DNA of 64,000 nt from Deltaproteobacteria bacterium (GCA_031279515.1 JAITII010000048.1:1-64000); one strand, 5' to 3'. Numbered from the stretch's first letter, positions 17,861 to 26,559 are shown. Translations and numbers: made by a program. Notes: a model not told the origin generated them from the letters alone.

Positions 17861-19186
17861 ATGGACCCTATTATACTCTCCAGGTTGCAGTTTGCCCTGG
17901 CTACGATAGTCCATTTTTTCTTTGTTCCCCTGACCATTGGTCTGAGTTTGTTTATAGCCATCATGGAAACCCGGTATGTTAGAACCGGGGATGAAAAGTT
18001 TAAAATTCAGGCTAAATTTTGGGGAAAGATTTTTCTCATCAACTTTGTTTTGGGGGTAGTGACGGGTATTGCCCTAGAGTTCCAATTCGGAACCAACTGG
18101 GCCTTGTACTCCAAGTATGTCGGGGATATTTTCGGGTCATTACTGGCAATAGAAGCCACCCTGGCCTTCTTTTTGGAGTCCACCTTTATCGCCGTCTGGG
18201 CCTTCGGCTGGGAAAAGATACCTAAAAAACTCCACTGTGCCGCCATCTGGCTTGTATTTTTTGCCGGGACTATCTCGGCGCTCTGGATCTTATTGGCAAA
18301 TGGGTTCATGCAGCACCCTGTAGGTTATGAGCACGTTGGAGACCGCTATATCCTGAAATCCTTTACGGAAGTGCTCACCAATACCTACGGCTGGCATATG
18401 TACCTCCACACGGTATGTGGTGCCTTTCTCTTGACCGGATTTCTGGTCATGGGGATCTCGGCCTGGCATCTTTATTTTGGCCAGAACAAGGAGTTTTTCC
18501 ACGCCTCCTTTAAGCTGGCCTCCTGCTTTGCCCTCTGTTTTTCCATCTTATCAGTCATCGTGGGCCATCAGTTGGGCCAGGTGACGGCTAAGTATCAGCC
18601 ATCCAAATTGGCTGCCATGGAGTCCGTCTGGGTGACGGAAGAAAACTCACCTATGTACCTTATTGTTATCCCCAAGTTCACCAGTGAAGAGGGGAACCTG
18701 GTGCAGGCATTGCCACTCCCTGGCGTCCTTAGCTTTCTGACCACTAACAGCTTTTCCCAGACTGTAACCGGCATGGATCAGATAAAACCTGATGAGAGGC
18801 CTTTGGTCTGGCCGGTCTTTTACTCTTTTAGGATCATGGCCACCTTAGGGTTCCTCTTTTTAGCCGTGGCTGTGGTAACAATCTTTTTAAGGAGGATTGT
18901 ACCCACCTTGGGGTGGGGTCTTTGGGTGTATATCTTACTCATTCCCCTCCCGTATATCACTATGCAGCTGGGCTGGATAGTGACGGAAATGGGTAGGCAG
19001 CCCTGGATAGTGTATAAGCTACTTAAGACCGCAGACGCTGGAAGTCCCCCTGTGGATTGGTATCAGGTGCTCATAACCCTTCTGGTTATGGCAGCTATTT
19101 ACGCCCTCATTTCTATAACCGGTTTTGTCATGATGATCCGTACGGCCTTAAAGGGCCCCCAGGACATGACTGAACATTACGCATAA
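17861..19186 (+). CDS. cydA: Cytochrome bd ubiquinol oxidase subunit I
   Basis: 441 residues, polytopic inner-membrane protein carrying the haem groups and quinol site of cytochrome bd, which reduces O2 to water. The ATG has GGAGG upstream. Haem ligand candidates are His18 in ATIVHFFFVPL and His183 in MYLHTVCGAF; the later methionine ligand and the TEMGRQPWIVYKLLKT segment are conserved. The length indicates the short Q-loop form rather than the E. coli long form. It forms a tight operon with cydB (18 bp gap). In an otherwise anaerobic gene set the likely role is oxygen scavenging. No cydC, cydD or cydX is seen nearby. Confidence 0.96.
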   Translation: MDPIILSRLQFALATIVHFFFVPLTIGLSLFIAIMETRYVRTGDEKFKIQAKFWGKIFLINFVLGVVTGIALEFQFGTNWALYSKYVGDIFGSLLAIEATLAFFLESTFIAVWAFGWEKIPKKLHCAAIWLVFFAGTISALWILLANGFMQHPVGYEHVGDRYILKSFTEVLTNTYGWHMYLHTVCGAFLLTGFLVMGISAWHLYFGQNKEFFHASFKLASCFALCFSILSVIVGHQLGQVTAKYQPSKLAAMESVWVTEENSPMYLIVIPKFTSEEGNLVQALPLPGVLSFLTTNSFSQTVTGMDQIKPDERPLVWPVFYSFRIMATLGFLFLAVAVVTIFLRRIVPTLGWGLWVYILLIPLPYITMQLGWIVTEMGRQPWIVYKLLKTADAGSPPVDWYQVLITLLVMAAIYALISITGFVMMIRTALKGPQDMTEHYA

Positions 19187-19204
19187 AGCCCAAGGAGGCA
19201 AATC

Positions 19205-20257
19205 ATGGAATGGTTACTAGATGTCTGGTTCGTTCTCTGGGGAGTTCTCTGGGGCGTATACTTTTTACTGGATGGGTACGATTTCGGCATATCCATGTGG
19301 TTACCCCTCCTGGGGGCAGGCAGCGAAAGGGAAAGGACGGCCATGTACCAGGCCACAGGTCCTTTTTGGGATGGTAACGAGGTCTGGCTCATAACCGCTG
19401 GTGGCGTTACCTTCGCCGCATTTCCCCTGGCTTATGCGGTCCTCTTCTCCAGTCTATATACCCCGCTCCTCATCTTGCTTTTCTGTCTCATCCTGCGGGG
19501 CGTTGTCTACGAGCTCCGTTTCCAGGTGTTTAACCGCTGGTATCGGCTCATTTGCGATGGGATTAGCTTTTTGGCCAGTTTGGTAGCTGCCCTTCTCTTG
19601 GGCGTAGCTTTCTCCAACCTCTTCAGGGGCCTTCCCATACAGCTCCAGGACGTACAAGGAGCCGGTCAGTTTTACATGTATCAGGGGAACATCTTAAATC
19701 TCCTGCATCCCTACTGCCTCTTAGGCGGGGTGGTCTTCATACTGCTGTTTTTAGTCCATGGGGCGCTGTATCTTTCCTGGCGCGTGGAAAAGAGCGAGCT
19801 AAAAAACAAGGCTTTTTATATGGCCAAGATAACCTGGCCCCTCTTTTTGATAGCCTTTTTAGTTTACGTAGCCTTCACCTTCCTCTGGGCCTTTGCCCCA
19901 TTTTTGGAGGGAAATTACCTCAAAGTTCCTATTCTCTTTGCCCTTCCGGCCCTGTGCGCTGTCCTCTTCCTTTTAAGCGGCTATTATATCTACTTTAAAA
20001 ATAGCCCCGGAAGGGCGGTCCTGGCCTCCTGCGGTGGGATCCTAACCTTCACCCTCACCGGAGTCATGGGTATGTACCCCAATCTCATACCCTCCAGGAT
20101 AGATCCCGCATCAAATCTCACTATCCAAGCAGGGGCTTCCACCATACCTACCCTTACCATCATGTTTTGCGTAGCTGGTGTTATGGTGCCCGTGGTCATC
20201 ATCTATCAGATCTGGGCCCACAAGAAGCTTTCCTGGGAGGTCAAGGCGGATTATTAA
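19205..20257 (+). CDS. cydB: Cytochrome bd ubiquinol oxidase subunit II
   Basis: 350 residues with about eight membrane helices; it completes the cytochrome bd heterodimer. The N-terminus WFVLWGVLWGVYFLLDGYDFG is the family hallmark (with the conserved LDGYDFG), and GPFWDGNEVWLITAGG follows at about residue 50. AAGGAGG precedes the ATG. It is translated directly after cydA and followed by a strong stem-loop about 40 bp downstream that closes the operon. Confidence 0.96.
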   Translation: MEWLLDVWFVLWGVLWGVYFLLDGYDFGISMWLPLLGAGSERERTAMYQATGPFWDGNEVWLITAGGVTFAAFPLAYAVLFSSLYTPLLILLFCLILRGVVYELRFQVFNRWYRLICDGISFLASLVAALLLGVAFSNLFRGLPIQLQDVQGAGQFYMYQGNILNLLHPYCLLGGVVFILLFLVHGALYLSWRVEKSELKNKAFYMAKITWPLFLIAFLVYVAFTFLWAFAPFLEGNYLKVPILFALPALCAVLFLLSGYYIYFKNSPGRAVLASCGGILTFTLTGVMGMYPNLIPSRIDPASNLTIQAGASTIPTLTIMFCVAGVMVPVVIIYQIWAHKKLSWEVKADY

Positions 20258-20298
20258 GTATTTTTTAATCACTTTTAATCCCTTGGGGTTTTCCCAAA

Positions 20299-20331
20299 AT
20301 ACAAAGCGCCGCCTTCGGGCGGCCTTTGTAT
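20299..20331 (+). terminator. Stem-loop terminator after cydAB
   Basis: Arms ATACAAAG and GCCGCC pair with GGCGGC and TTTGTAT around a TTCG tetraloop, with one bulged C. The trailing sequence is T-rich (TTTGTATTTAT) but not a pure U-tract. Most of the following 900 bp is non-coding. Confidence 0.75.
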
Positions 20332-21250
20332 TTATGCTAGTGACACTTAACAAGGGGCGCCAGACTTGCATCATAGCTAGAAGCCAGAATAAGTAATTGG
20401 AGAGCGTTTTATCGCGGTGGTCAAAGAGTTGGCAAATAAAATAATTACCTTTTAAGCAATGTAAATGTATTCTTTACGGTTTTTAAAAAGATGAGCAAGT
20501 TTTAACCCATGGAATGGCATATAAAAACGGCCACCTTTTATCTGGCACTATAAGGCCTCTGGGAGATACTAAAAATTCTCTCTTATCAAAAGCAGAAATG
20601 AATTTTAAAATTTTAAGATAGAATATGATAGTCTTTATAAACCGTAAAAAACCTTAGCTATATGTGTACTACAAACAAAAGAAATTTTCTAGTATCCGTT
20701 ATTTACTATTTTAGCCAAGGTAATAATATCCAGAGATTACAAATAGCTCTCAAAAAAACCTTAAGCGCGGGTTTTAAGAGGGCGAGCCAAAAAAGCAAAC
20801 TGTTTAATTAGCATTTTTATATTATTATATAAAAATCATGTAATTAATCAAGGGTAATGGGTAAGAGAAAGTCATTTTGCTAATTTTATCACCTAAGGCC
20901 GTCAACATCTAAAGTTTTTAATGAGCTAGTTAGTAAATGGGCGATAGATACTAAGCTAAAAATAATTTTGACTATCAACTATAAAGCTTAGGCAAAGTAA
21001 TCATGGATATTTAGGCTAATTTTCTTTAAAGAGGCAGTGCTATTTACCTGCCCAGAGCTATAGGAAGGGTTTTCCCTTGTGCTAATCTTAAAGTAGGACA
21101 AAAATGAGCCTATTTCCTTCGCTTTAAGGTTACTTAAAAAAATTTTTTGAGGTTTTTTTTAAACCCTAACCTTTTATGCTAAAATTGGTTTACAATAGAT
21201 TTTGAAGATTATGGTCCAAGCAAGTTAAATTAAGCCAAAAGGTGAAAAAT
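20332..21250. other. Intergenic AT-rich region; its 3' part is duplicated upstream of the next gene
   Basis: No gene seen. From about 20877 the sequence (TTGCTAATTTTATCACCT) reappears at 21797 upstream of the second CAP gene, with further shared stretches (gagctagttagtaaatg versus gaactagctactaaatg). This shows that the duplication included the leader DNA. Confidence 0.7.
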
Positions 21251-21769
21251 ATGACACAGCGGGAGCTAAATGGTCTTTTTCTTATTGTCCTTGTGGGTTT
21301 ATTGTGTTATGGAGTTATAAGTTTTAATGCCTTAAGTCTTTGGGCGCAGAGCACTAAGCGCAGTCCCCAGCCGGTCTTAACTAGCGAACAATTATTAGAA
21401 GAGCGGCGGAAAGTAAACTCTATAGTGAACGAGGAAAGAGAGAAAAATAGATTAGCCCCTCTTTCCTGGGACGATACCTTAGCGGCGGCGGCCCAAAAGC
21501 GCGCAGAAGAGTTAGGAATTCTCTTTGACCATAACCGGCCACAGGGAGGTGATTTTTCTAGCATCTTTGACGAGTATGGAATAAATACCAACGCCGCAGC
21601 TGAAAACATAGCCAATGGCCAGATAAGTGCCAGCCAAGCGATGGCTTCCTGGATGAGCTCAGATGGGCACAGGAGAAATATCTTAAATAGTAGCTATCGT
21701 CGTATGGGGGTGGGCGCGGCTTACGGCCCCAATGGCAGACTCAACTGGGTCCAGCTTTTCATCAAGTGA
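21251..21769 (+). CDS. CAP/SCP (PR-1-like) domain protein, copy 1
   Basis: 172 residues from ATG 21251 (AAGGTG just upstream; the GTG at 21242 is less likely). An N-terminal helix (LFLIVLVGLLCYGVISFNAL) anchors or exports it, followed by one CAP domain (about 50-170). The fold's motifs are intact: VNEEREKNRLAPLSWDDTL, DHNRP, AAENIANGQ, SSDGHRRNIL and GVGAAYGPNGRLNWVQLF. Conserved CAP residues here are the Glu of AEN and the His of GHR. Bacterial CAP proteins act outside the cytoplasm with mostly unknown biochemistry. It is followed by a divergent tandem duplicate. Confidence 0.85.
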   Translation: MTQRELNGLFLIVLVGLLCYGVISFNALSLWAQSTKRSPQPVLTSEQLLEERRKVNSIVNEEREKNRLAPLSWDDTLAAAAQKRAEELGILFDHNRPQGGDFSSIFDEYGINTNAAAENIANGQISASQAMASWMSSDGHRRNILNSSYRRMGVGAAYGPNGRLNWVQLFIK

Positions 21770-21796
21770 TCTTTAGCTAAAGCCTATCTTTGCCTA

Positions 21797-22059
21797 TTGC
21801 TAATTTTATCACCTACATTTTCAATATCTGGTGGTGCTGGTGAACTAGCTACTAAATGAGGGATAGATGCTAAAACAATGTTTTTCAGTATCAAGCAATA
21901 ATTTTTATCCTAAGTTATCTTAGATCTCTAAGGTAAATAATTTCGTTTTAAGCTTAGTTAAAAATTTTTTTGGGATTTTTTAAAAGCCTACCCCCCTTTA
22001 TCCTATGATGATGTTACAATTGGTCCATGTAAATTTAATTCTGCCAAAAGGAGAAGATT
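21797..22059. repeat. Duplicated leader region of the CAP gene pair
   Basis: Begins with 18 bases identical to 20877-20894 (TTGCTAATTTTATCACCT) and keeps recognisable similarity through a T-rich run to a TTACAAT element shortly before the gene. It is about 110 bp shorter than the first copy. Spacing to the start codon and the AAGG(A/T)G site are preserved in both copies. Confidence 0.75.
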
Positions 22060-22581
22060 ATGACAAAACGTGAGTTAAATGGTTTTTTTCTTATTACCTT
22101 TATGGGTTTATTTTGTTTTGGAGTTATTACTTTTAATGCGTTGGGCCTTTGGGCCCAGACTGCAGAAGAGAGTCCACAGCCGGTCTTATCTAGCGAACAA
22201 TTATTAGAAGAGCGGCGCAAATTAAGCTCTCTGGTGAACGAGGAAAGAAGGAAAAAAGGCTTAGCACCTCTTGCCTGGGACGATACGGTAGCAGACGCGG
22301 CACAAGTGCGCGCAGAAGAGCTAGGTACCCAGTTTCTCCATTACCGGCCTAAGGGGAGAGGTTCTTTTCTTAGTGTCCTTGAAGAGTTCGGAATAGAAAC
22401 AAGTGCCGCGGGTGAACTCTTATCCCAGGGCCATATAAATGCCCAGGGCGTGATGGAGGAATGGATGAGCTCGGAGCCAGACAGAGACACTATTTTAAGT
22501 GAACGCCATGAACGCATAGGGGTGGGCGCTTCTTACGGCCCCGATGGGAATCTCAACTGGGAAATGCTTTTCGTTAATTGA
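22060..22581 (+). CDS. CAP/SCP domain protein, copy 2, with degenerate motifs
   Basis: 173 residues, ATG after AAAAGGAG. It is clearly a duplicate of the preceding gene: the same anchor (FFLITFMGLFCFGVITFNALG) and the shared stretch SSEQLLEERRKL, close to copy 1's TSEQLLEERRKV. The CAP core has decayed: AAENIANGQ has become AAGELLSQGH and SSDGHRRNIL has become SSEPDRDTIL, so the conserved Glu position is disturbed and the GHR histidine is gone. The hydrophobic frame and C-terminal GVGASYGPDGNLNWEMLF remain. Either it has a new, non-catalytic role or it is drifting toward loss. The reading frame is intact. Confidence 0.8.
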   Translation: MTKRELNGFFLITFMGLFCFGVITFNALGLWAQTAEESPQPVLSSEQLLEERRKLSSLVNEERRKKGLAPLAWDDTVADAAQVRAEELGTQFLHYRPKGRGSFLSVLEEFGIETSAAGELLSQGHINAQGVMEEWMSSEPDRDTILSERHERIGVGASYGPDGNLNWEMLFVN

Positions 22582-22750
22582 TCTAATGCCAAAGCCCAGC
22601 CTTATGGTTAGCTAATTTGGTGCCCTGGTAATATTTTTAATGCTAGGTATAAATGAAAGGCAGGCGGCTTAGGGCCCCGAAGGGAGCATAACTTAAAGTA
22701 CTTTTTATTTAATACCCCCTAGGGACCCGAAGAGAAATTAGAAGAGTACA

Positions 22751-22776
22751 AAAAAGCCGCGAAACGCGGCTTTTTT
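22751..22776. terminator. Bidirectional intrinsic terminator
   Basis: AAAAAGCCGCG - AAA - CGCGGC followed by TTTTTT. The stem is GC-rich, with A's on one side and T's on the other, so it can end both the forward CAP genes and the reverse transposase gene. Confidence 0.9.
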
Positions 22777-22807
22777 GTTGAATATAGGAATTTAAAAGGG
22801 GGGCTAT

Positions 22808-24034
22808 TTATGAGGCCCGGGTAATATTTTTAAAGACCGGGTCTATGCGCAAGGGCCCAAAGTCCGGAGCTATGGAATAGTTCCATTCGCCGTGGAATTC
22901 TGCTGGATAGATTACCACCGCCTTTAACTCTTCCTCGGTAGGTGCCAGGGGGGTAGAAAAATGCGTGTGATCTAGCTTTAAGCCCAAGGCCATGGTGCGC
23001 ACCTGGTCATTGTGGCTTACCAGGCGGACGGTAACCTCGTGATCCCTTGTGGGCTCTTCAGCATAGCCCGTGGACACAAAGGAGAAGAGCCTTTGGCTAT
23101 TGGCGTTCCACTTGCTGGTGCCCGGAGGGTAGCGGCAGAACTCTATGGGAAGCCCTATGGAATTGGAGAGCTTTTGGAGCTCGGTCTTCCACAGGGAGTG
23201 GCGGCGCAAACCTCCCACATTGTCGGCTGTGAGCATGAGGCAGCTGGCCTCAGGAAAGAGTTCCTTGCCTTCCACCATCCACCAACCGTAGATGGAATCA
23301 GAGGTAAAGGAGGCGCTTTCATAGGAGGACCTCAAGCAGGCGGATTGACGGGCCAGCTTGGGGTCATAGATACCCCTGGGGTGCTGTCCAGCAACTAAGC
23401 TGTCAAGTCCTAAGTTAATGTTAGCTATGAAGGTGGTCTCATGGGTCTCTTCTTCGATGGTGGCTTCCTTTTTACGGGATTCCACCGAGATTATGGGTTG
23501 GTTTTCCGCCATGTGAAAGGAGACCCTGTGGCTGATGTGCCTAAATTGGGAATCCCTGTCGGGGTGGATCCGACCCTCTTCGGTCTTGCGGGTGCCCATG
23601 AGGTTGTAGCCGTTTTTGCGGAGGATTTGGGCCACCTTTTCGTGACTTATCCTGTGATGGGCTGCGGTGAGCTCCTGGGCCAGGTAGCGGGTACTCTTGC
23701 AGGTCCAAAGAATTGGAGGATCGTTTTCTCCTTTGGTGGTTTCCCGCATGAGTTCCTCTAAAGAGGCCCAGATGCCCGGGTCCACGCGCTCAACCCGGGG
23801 CCTTCCGGCCCCGGCTCGGCGAGTTTTACCGGGCTCCAAGGGGGCTTCATCCAATTCCTTGATACCCTTGGTGATGGTAACCCTAGATAGGCCGCAAGCT
23901 CTGCTCACCATGGAAATACCGCGCCGTCCAATACGCTTGGCTTCGCCTGCAGCCACCAGGCGGCGTTCCCGCTCGCCAAGGTGAGGCCAGACATTTAAGA
24001 ACATTTTGGTTAAGGCAGATTCTGTTTCGATCAT
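22808..24034 (-). CDS. ISAzo13-type transposase with substituted catalytic residues
   Basis: 408 residues from ATG 24034 (the track start at 24076 is a TTG). The whole protein follows the ISAzo13 (Rhodopirellula DDE) plan: an N-terminal HTH region (ISMVSRACGLSRVTITKGI), LWTCKSTRYLAQEL, RKTEEGRIHPDRDSQFRHI, QPIISVESRKKE, LMLTADNVGG and PPGTSKWNANSQRLFSF. The usual family wording is SVDTKKKE, ITADGGGSNG and TSKWNKIEHRLFSF. Here the first Asp has become Glu and the final Glu (IEH) has become Ser (NSQ), while the middle Asp is kept. The ORF is full length, so it is either newly dead or kept for another role. No terminal inverted repeats were identified. Confidence 0.82.
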   Translation of the reverse strand: MIETESALTKMFLNVWPHLGERERRLVAAGEAKRIGRRGISMVSRACGLSRVTITKGIKELDEAPLEPGKTRRAGAGRPRVERVDPGIWASLEELMRETTKGENDPPILWTCKSTRYLAQELTAAHHRISHEKVAQILRKNGYNLMGTRKTEEGRIHPDRDSQFRHISHRVSFHMAENQPIISVESRKKEATIEEETHETTFIANINLGLDSLVAGQHPRGIYDPKLARQSACLRSSYESASFTSDSIYGWWMVEGKELFPEASCLMLTADNVGGLRRHSLWKTELQKLSNSIGLPIEFCRYPPGTSKWNANSQRLFSFVSTGYAEEPTRDHEVTVRLVSHNDQVRTMALGLKLDHTHFSTPLAPTEEELKAVVIYPAEFHGEWNYSIAPDFGPLRIDPVFKNITRAS

Positions 24035-24207
24035 GGTAAATTTCCGCTTACAGTAATTGGTGTATTTTGTTTCCAATAAACCCTGGCTAGAGGACTTTAA
24101 GGAGGGGCTAAGGGCCCAGAGGAGTATTTAAAATAATAGCATAGATAGACACCGGGATAAATTAACCTAAATTTTAAATTGCCCCTTAAAGTCCTTAGTT
24201 AGCCTTT

Positions 24208-24654
24208 TTAGATGGCAGCTAAGACTCCCTCACCCCAGCTCTTGATGGCCGCAACGGATCCGTCTGGGTCTCCGTTTATCTTGAGCTTGCCGCCCACCAC
24301 CGTAGAGCCCAGTTCCGTGAGCTTGTCGGTGATGGCGTCGACTGCGCCGCAAAAGTACTTGTAGTCTTCGTCTCCACACCCGAAGACCGCCGTTTTGACC
24401 CCAGAGGCCCCAATCTTGTCAAAGGATTCGAAAAGGGGGATGAAGTCTTCCTGGAGCTCTATTTCATCATCGCCCCAGGTGGAGCAGCCGAAGAGCACCA
24501 GATCTTTACCGGCGCAAAGGCCGTCAGCTGAGACGTCGCCTGCCTTGGCCTTGTTGACGGTGTGCCCGGCCGCCTTGGCCTGGGCTTCTAACTGGCCCGC
24601 CACCCACTCGGTGTTGCCAGTTTGGGATCCATATACGATTAAGATATTTGCCAT
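24208..24654 (-). CDS. Flavodoxin
   Basis: 148 residues. The ORF track extends 44 codons too far upstream; ATG 24654 has AAAGGAG seven bases before it and starts the canonical MANILIVYGSQTGNTEWVAG, whose SQTGNT loop binds FMN phosphate. Later FMN-loop segments CSTWGDDEIELQEDF and FGCGDEDYKYFCGAVD are typical of short-chain desulfovibrio-type flavodoxins. It is a soluble one- or two-electron carrier that can stand in for ferredoxin when iron is scarce. It is monocistronic, with a possible Fur-like dyad about 115 bp upstream. Confidence 0.96.
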   Translation of the reverse strand: MANILIVYGSQTGNTEWVAGQLEAQAKAAGHTVNKAKAGDVSADGLCAGKDLVLFGCSTWGDDEIELQEDFIPLFESFDKIGASGVKTAVFGCGDEDYKYFCGAVDAITDKLTELGSTVVGGKLKINGDPDGSVAAIKSWGEGVLAAI

Positions 24655-24759
24655 TAATTTACTCCTTTTTAAGGTCTTACCCCTGGATTTAACAGGGAAT
24701 TTTATTATTGGGCCAAAGGCCCTATCCTGGTGACTAGTGGATCCTAGTGATTTGTGGAG

Positions 24760-24782
24760 ATTATCATAATTGATTCTCAATT
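24760..24782 (-). promoter_or_regulatory. Possible Fur-like operator upstream of flavodoxin
   Basis: AATTGA - TTC - TCAATT (24768-24782) is a perfect 6+6 dyad, directly preceded by GATTATCATAAT-like sequence. The combined A/T-rich GAGAATC and GATAAT hexamers resemble Fur boxes. Iron control of flavodoxin is common, which supports the idea, but the fit to the 19-bp consensus is only partial. Confidence 0.35.
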
Positions 24783-25069
24783 GCAATAGGGCTGTAAAGG
24801 TTTTTTTGAAGACAGGAAAATAAAATTTTTTACTAGATATTTCAGTATGTTAGCAAAAATTTGTAAGGCCCTGGCTAAGTAAATATCTAGAAAAAATAAG
24901 GACTTTGGAAAAAGAAAGTAAATTTTTTTCTGGCAAAAGATTAAAGCTTTTTATCTGGGCCAGAGCTGGCCAGAAGGGCCTAAATTGGCTCTGGTCCAAA
25001 AGGTAACAGGGGGCTAGAAGGCGCAGAGGCGCATTGTGGGGCTCTTTCTCTTCTAAAAGGCCCTGGCCC

Positions 25070-25113
25070 CAAAAAAGCGCACTGGCGGGCGAGGGGGACC
25101 CTGGCCCGCCAGT
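25070..25113 (-). terminator. Intrinsic terminator of the 56-aa protein transcript
   Basis: Read on the reverse strand, ACTGGCGGGC pairs perfectly with GCCCGCCAGT across a 13-nt loop (forward 25081-25113). It is followed by GCGC and then TTTTTT (forward AAAAAA at 25071-25076). Confidence 0.8.
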
Positions 25114-25134
25114 ACGGTTAGAATTTTTTTAGCT

Positions 25135-25161
25135 GCCCCAAGCCCTAGGTGGGCTTGGGGC
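25135..25161. other. Strong GC-rich stem-loop
   Basis: GCCCCAAGCCC and GGGCTTGGGGC form a perfect 11-bp stem with loop TAGGT. It lies between the 56-aa gene and the terminator at 25070-25113. It has no adjoining T-run on either strand in the right position, so it is probably a 3'-UTR structure (processing or stabilising), not a terminator itself. Confidence 0.7.
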
Positions 25162-25251
25162 TTTCCGGCGATCCCGCGCGGGCCAAATTTGCGGCTTTTA
25201 AGCCAATAAAAAACTCCAGGCAGCTGGTGGGTAGCTGGGGGGCAGCAAGTC

Positions 25252-25422
25252 TTAGCCGAATATTAAGTTAAAGAGCAGGACTATTAGCCAGATTGGCCAA
25301 AAGATAGCCCAAATGATTCCGGGCTTAAAAAACACGTAAACTAAAATCGCTACGATAATGTACCCAAAGCTCGTCATGAATGCCAGGATGGACTTGCCTT
25401 CCCTGTTTTTGAAAAACGACAT
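25252..25422 (-). CDS. 56-aa two-helix membrane protein (absent from ORF track)
   Basis: Manual translation gives a 56-codon ORF from ATG 25422 to TAA at 25252: MSFFKNREGK at the N-terminus, then two hydrophobic segments (YIIVAILVYVFF and the Trp-rich IIWAIFWPIWLIVLLFNLIF) split by KPG. GAGGTG lies seven bases before the ATG. A 3' stem-loop and a terminator follow about 90-180 bp downstream, so the unit looks like a complete small gene. A short basic N-terminus and a helical hairpin suggest an inner-membrane protein with both ends in the cytoplasm. I do not recognise the family; small stress or accessory membrane proteins look like this. Confidence 0.7.
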   Translation of the reverse strand: MSFFKNREGKSILAFMTSFGYIIVAILVYVFFKPGIIWAIFWPIWLIVLLFNLIFG

Positions 25423-25854
25423 GGCCTTTCACCTCTTGGATTTGTGTGTCGGGTTATTTTAGGTTGATAATTTGGGCCAAAAAAACCTAAAGAAAGTTCC
25501 TAAAACACCTTAGGTGACCGGCTCGCCCCCCAAAGGTACGAAAATAAGGGAATTTTCAGCCTTTTCAAACTTAGCACACTTGGAGGGGCCTGTCAGCCGC
25601 TTTCACAAAAAATAGTCTAACTATTTGGCGTAAATAGTGGGTAATTGGGCTTACTACCAATAGGTTGTATAGTCACTTCTGAAGAGCCACTAGAATAGCT
25701 AAAAAATGGAAAAATAGAGAGTAAGGGCACAGAAGTCCCCTTGGAAATAGGGCACCTTGGATTTAAAGTTTTTTAGTATCTGTTAAAGATTAAAGCGCAG
25801 GTAATTTTTTAAGATTTTTTGAAACTGGGGTTTAGGGGCAGCTAATCTTATAAG
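25423..25854. other. Intergenic region, no gene seen
   Basis: AT-rich DNA between modB and the 56-aa gene. It should hold the promoter of the latter, but no convincing -35/-10 pair was found. No modC fragment is visible. Confidence 0.5.
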
Positions 25855-26559
25855 CTATTCCTTGGGATTTCGAATGGCCTTGGAAGAAGAGGGGCGGCGG
25901 GGATTTAAAAATTGCACCAGAACCATGGTAACAACAGCAAAGGCCATGAGGATCCCAGAAAGCACATGGGCGCTTGCAGTGCGTCCCATTTCTACATAAA
26001 CATAGATCTGCATGGAAAGAACCCTAGTAACGTCGGGAATATTACCTCCTATCATAAGGACAACGCCAAACTCCCCTAGGGTATGGGAAAAGGCCATGAT
26101 AGCGGCGGTTAAAAAGGCAGGTCGCGCCTGGGGCAAAATGACAGTAAAAAAAGCATATGTAGGACTTGCGCCAAGGGTTTTGGCTGCCTCTAAAGGCAGT
26201 TCCCCTAAGGCTTCGAAGGCGTTTTGCAGGGGCTGGACCACAAAAGGTAAAGATGAGATGACAGAGGCAAAGACAAGGCCGCCAAAGGTGAAGGGCAAAA
26301 GTCGTAGGCCAAAATAATCAAAGAGCTGCCCTACAGGGCCACGGGGACCCAAAAAGACTAAAAGGTAAAAACCTAAGACCGTGGGCGGAAGGACTAAGGG
26401 CATCGTAGCAATAGCACCTATAATGCGTCTGAATAGTCCTTGCCCACGGGAAAGCCACCAGGCCAGAGGGGATCCAATGGCAAGGGTAAGAATTGTAGCC
26501 ACCATTCCTAATTTGAGGGAAATGGTCATGGCGGTAAAATCAGCTGAAGATAAAATCAT
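25855..26559 (-). CDS. modB: Molybdate ABC transporter permease
   Basis: 234 residues with about five membrane helices. The cytoplasmic EAA loop reads LEAAKTLGASPTYAFFTVILPQA, the contact point for an ATPase; SHTLGEFGVVLMIGGNIP is typical of ModB. AAAGGG precedes the ATG closely. It is encoded 60 bp after modA on the same strand. It imports molybdate (or tungstate) together with ModA and an ATPase, but the expected modC gene is absent downstream, where a long gap begins, so an ATPase encoded elsewhere must be assumed. Confidence 0.92.
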   Translation of the reverse strand: MILSSADFTAMTISLKLGMVATILTLAIGSPLAWWLSRGQGLFRRIIGAIATMPLVLPPTVLGFYLLVFLGPRGPVGQLFDYFGLRLLPFTFGGLVFASVISSLPFVVQPLQNAFEALGELPLEAAKTLGASPTYAFFTVILPQARPAFLTAAIMAFSHTLGEFGVVLMIGGNIPDVTRVLSMQIYVYVEMGRTASAHVLSGILMAFAVVTMVLVQFLNPRRPSSSKAIRNPKE

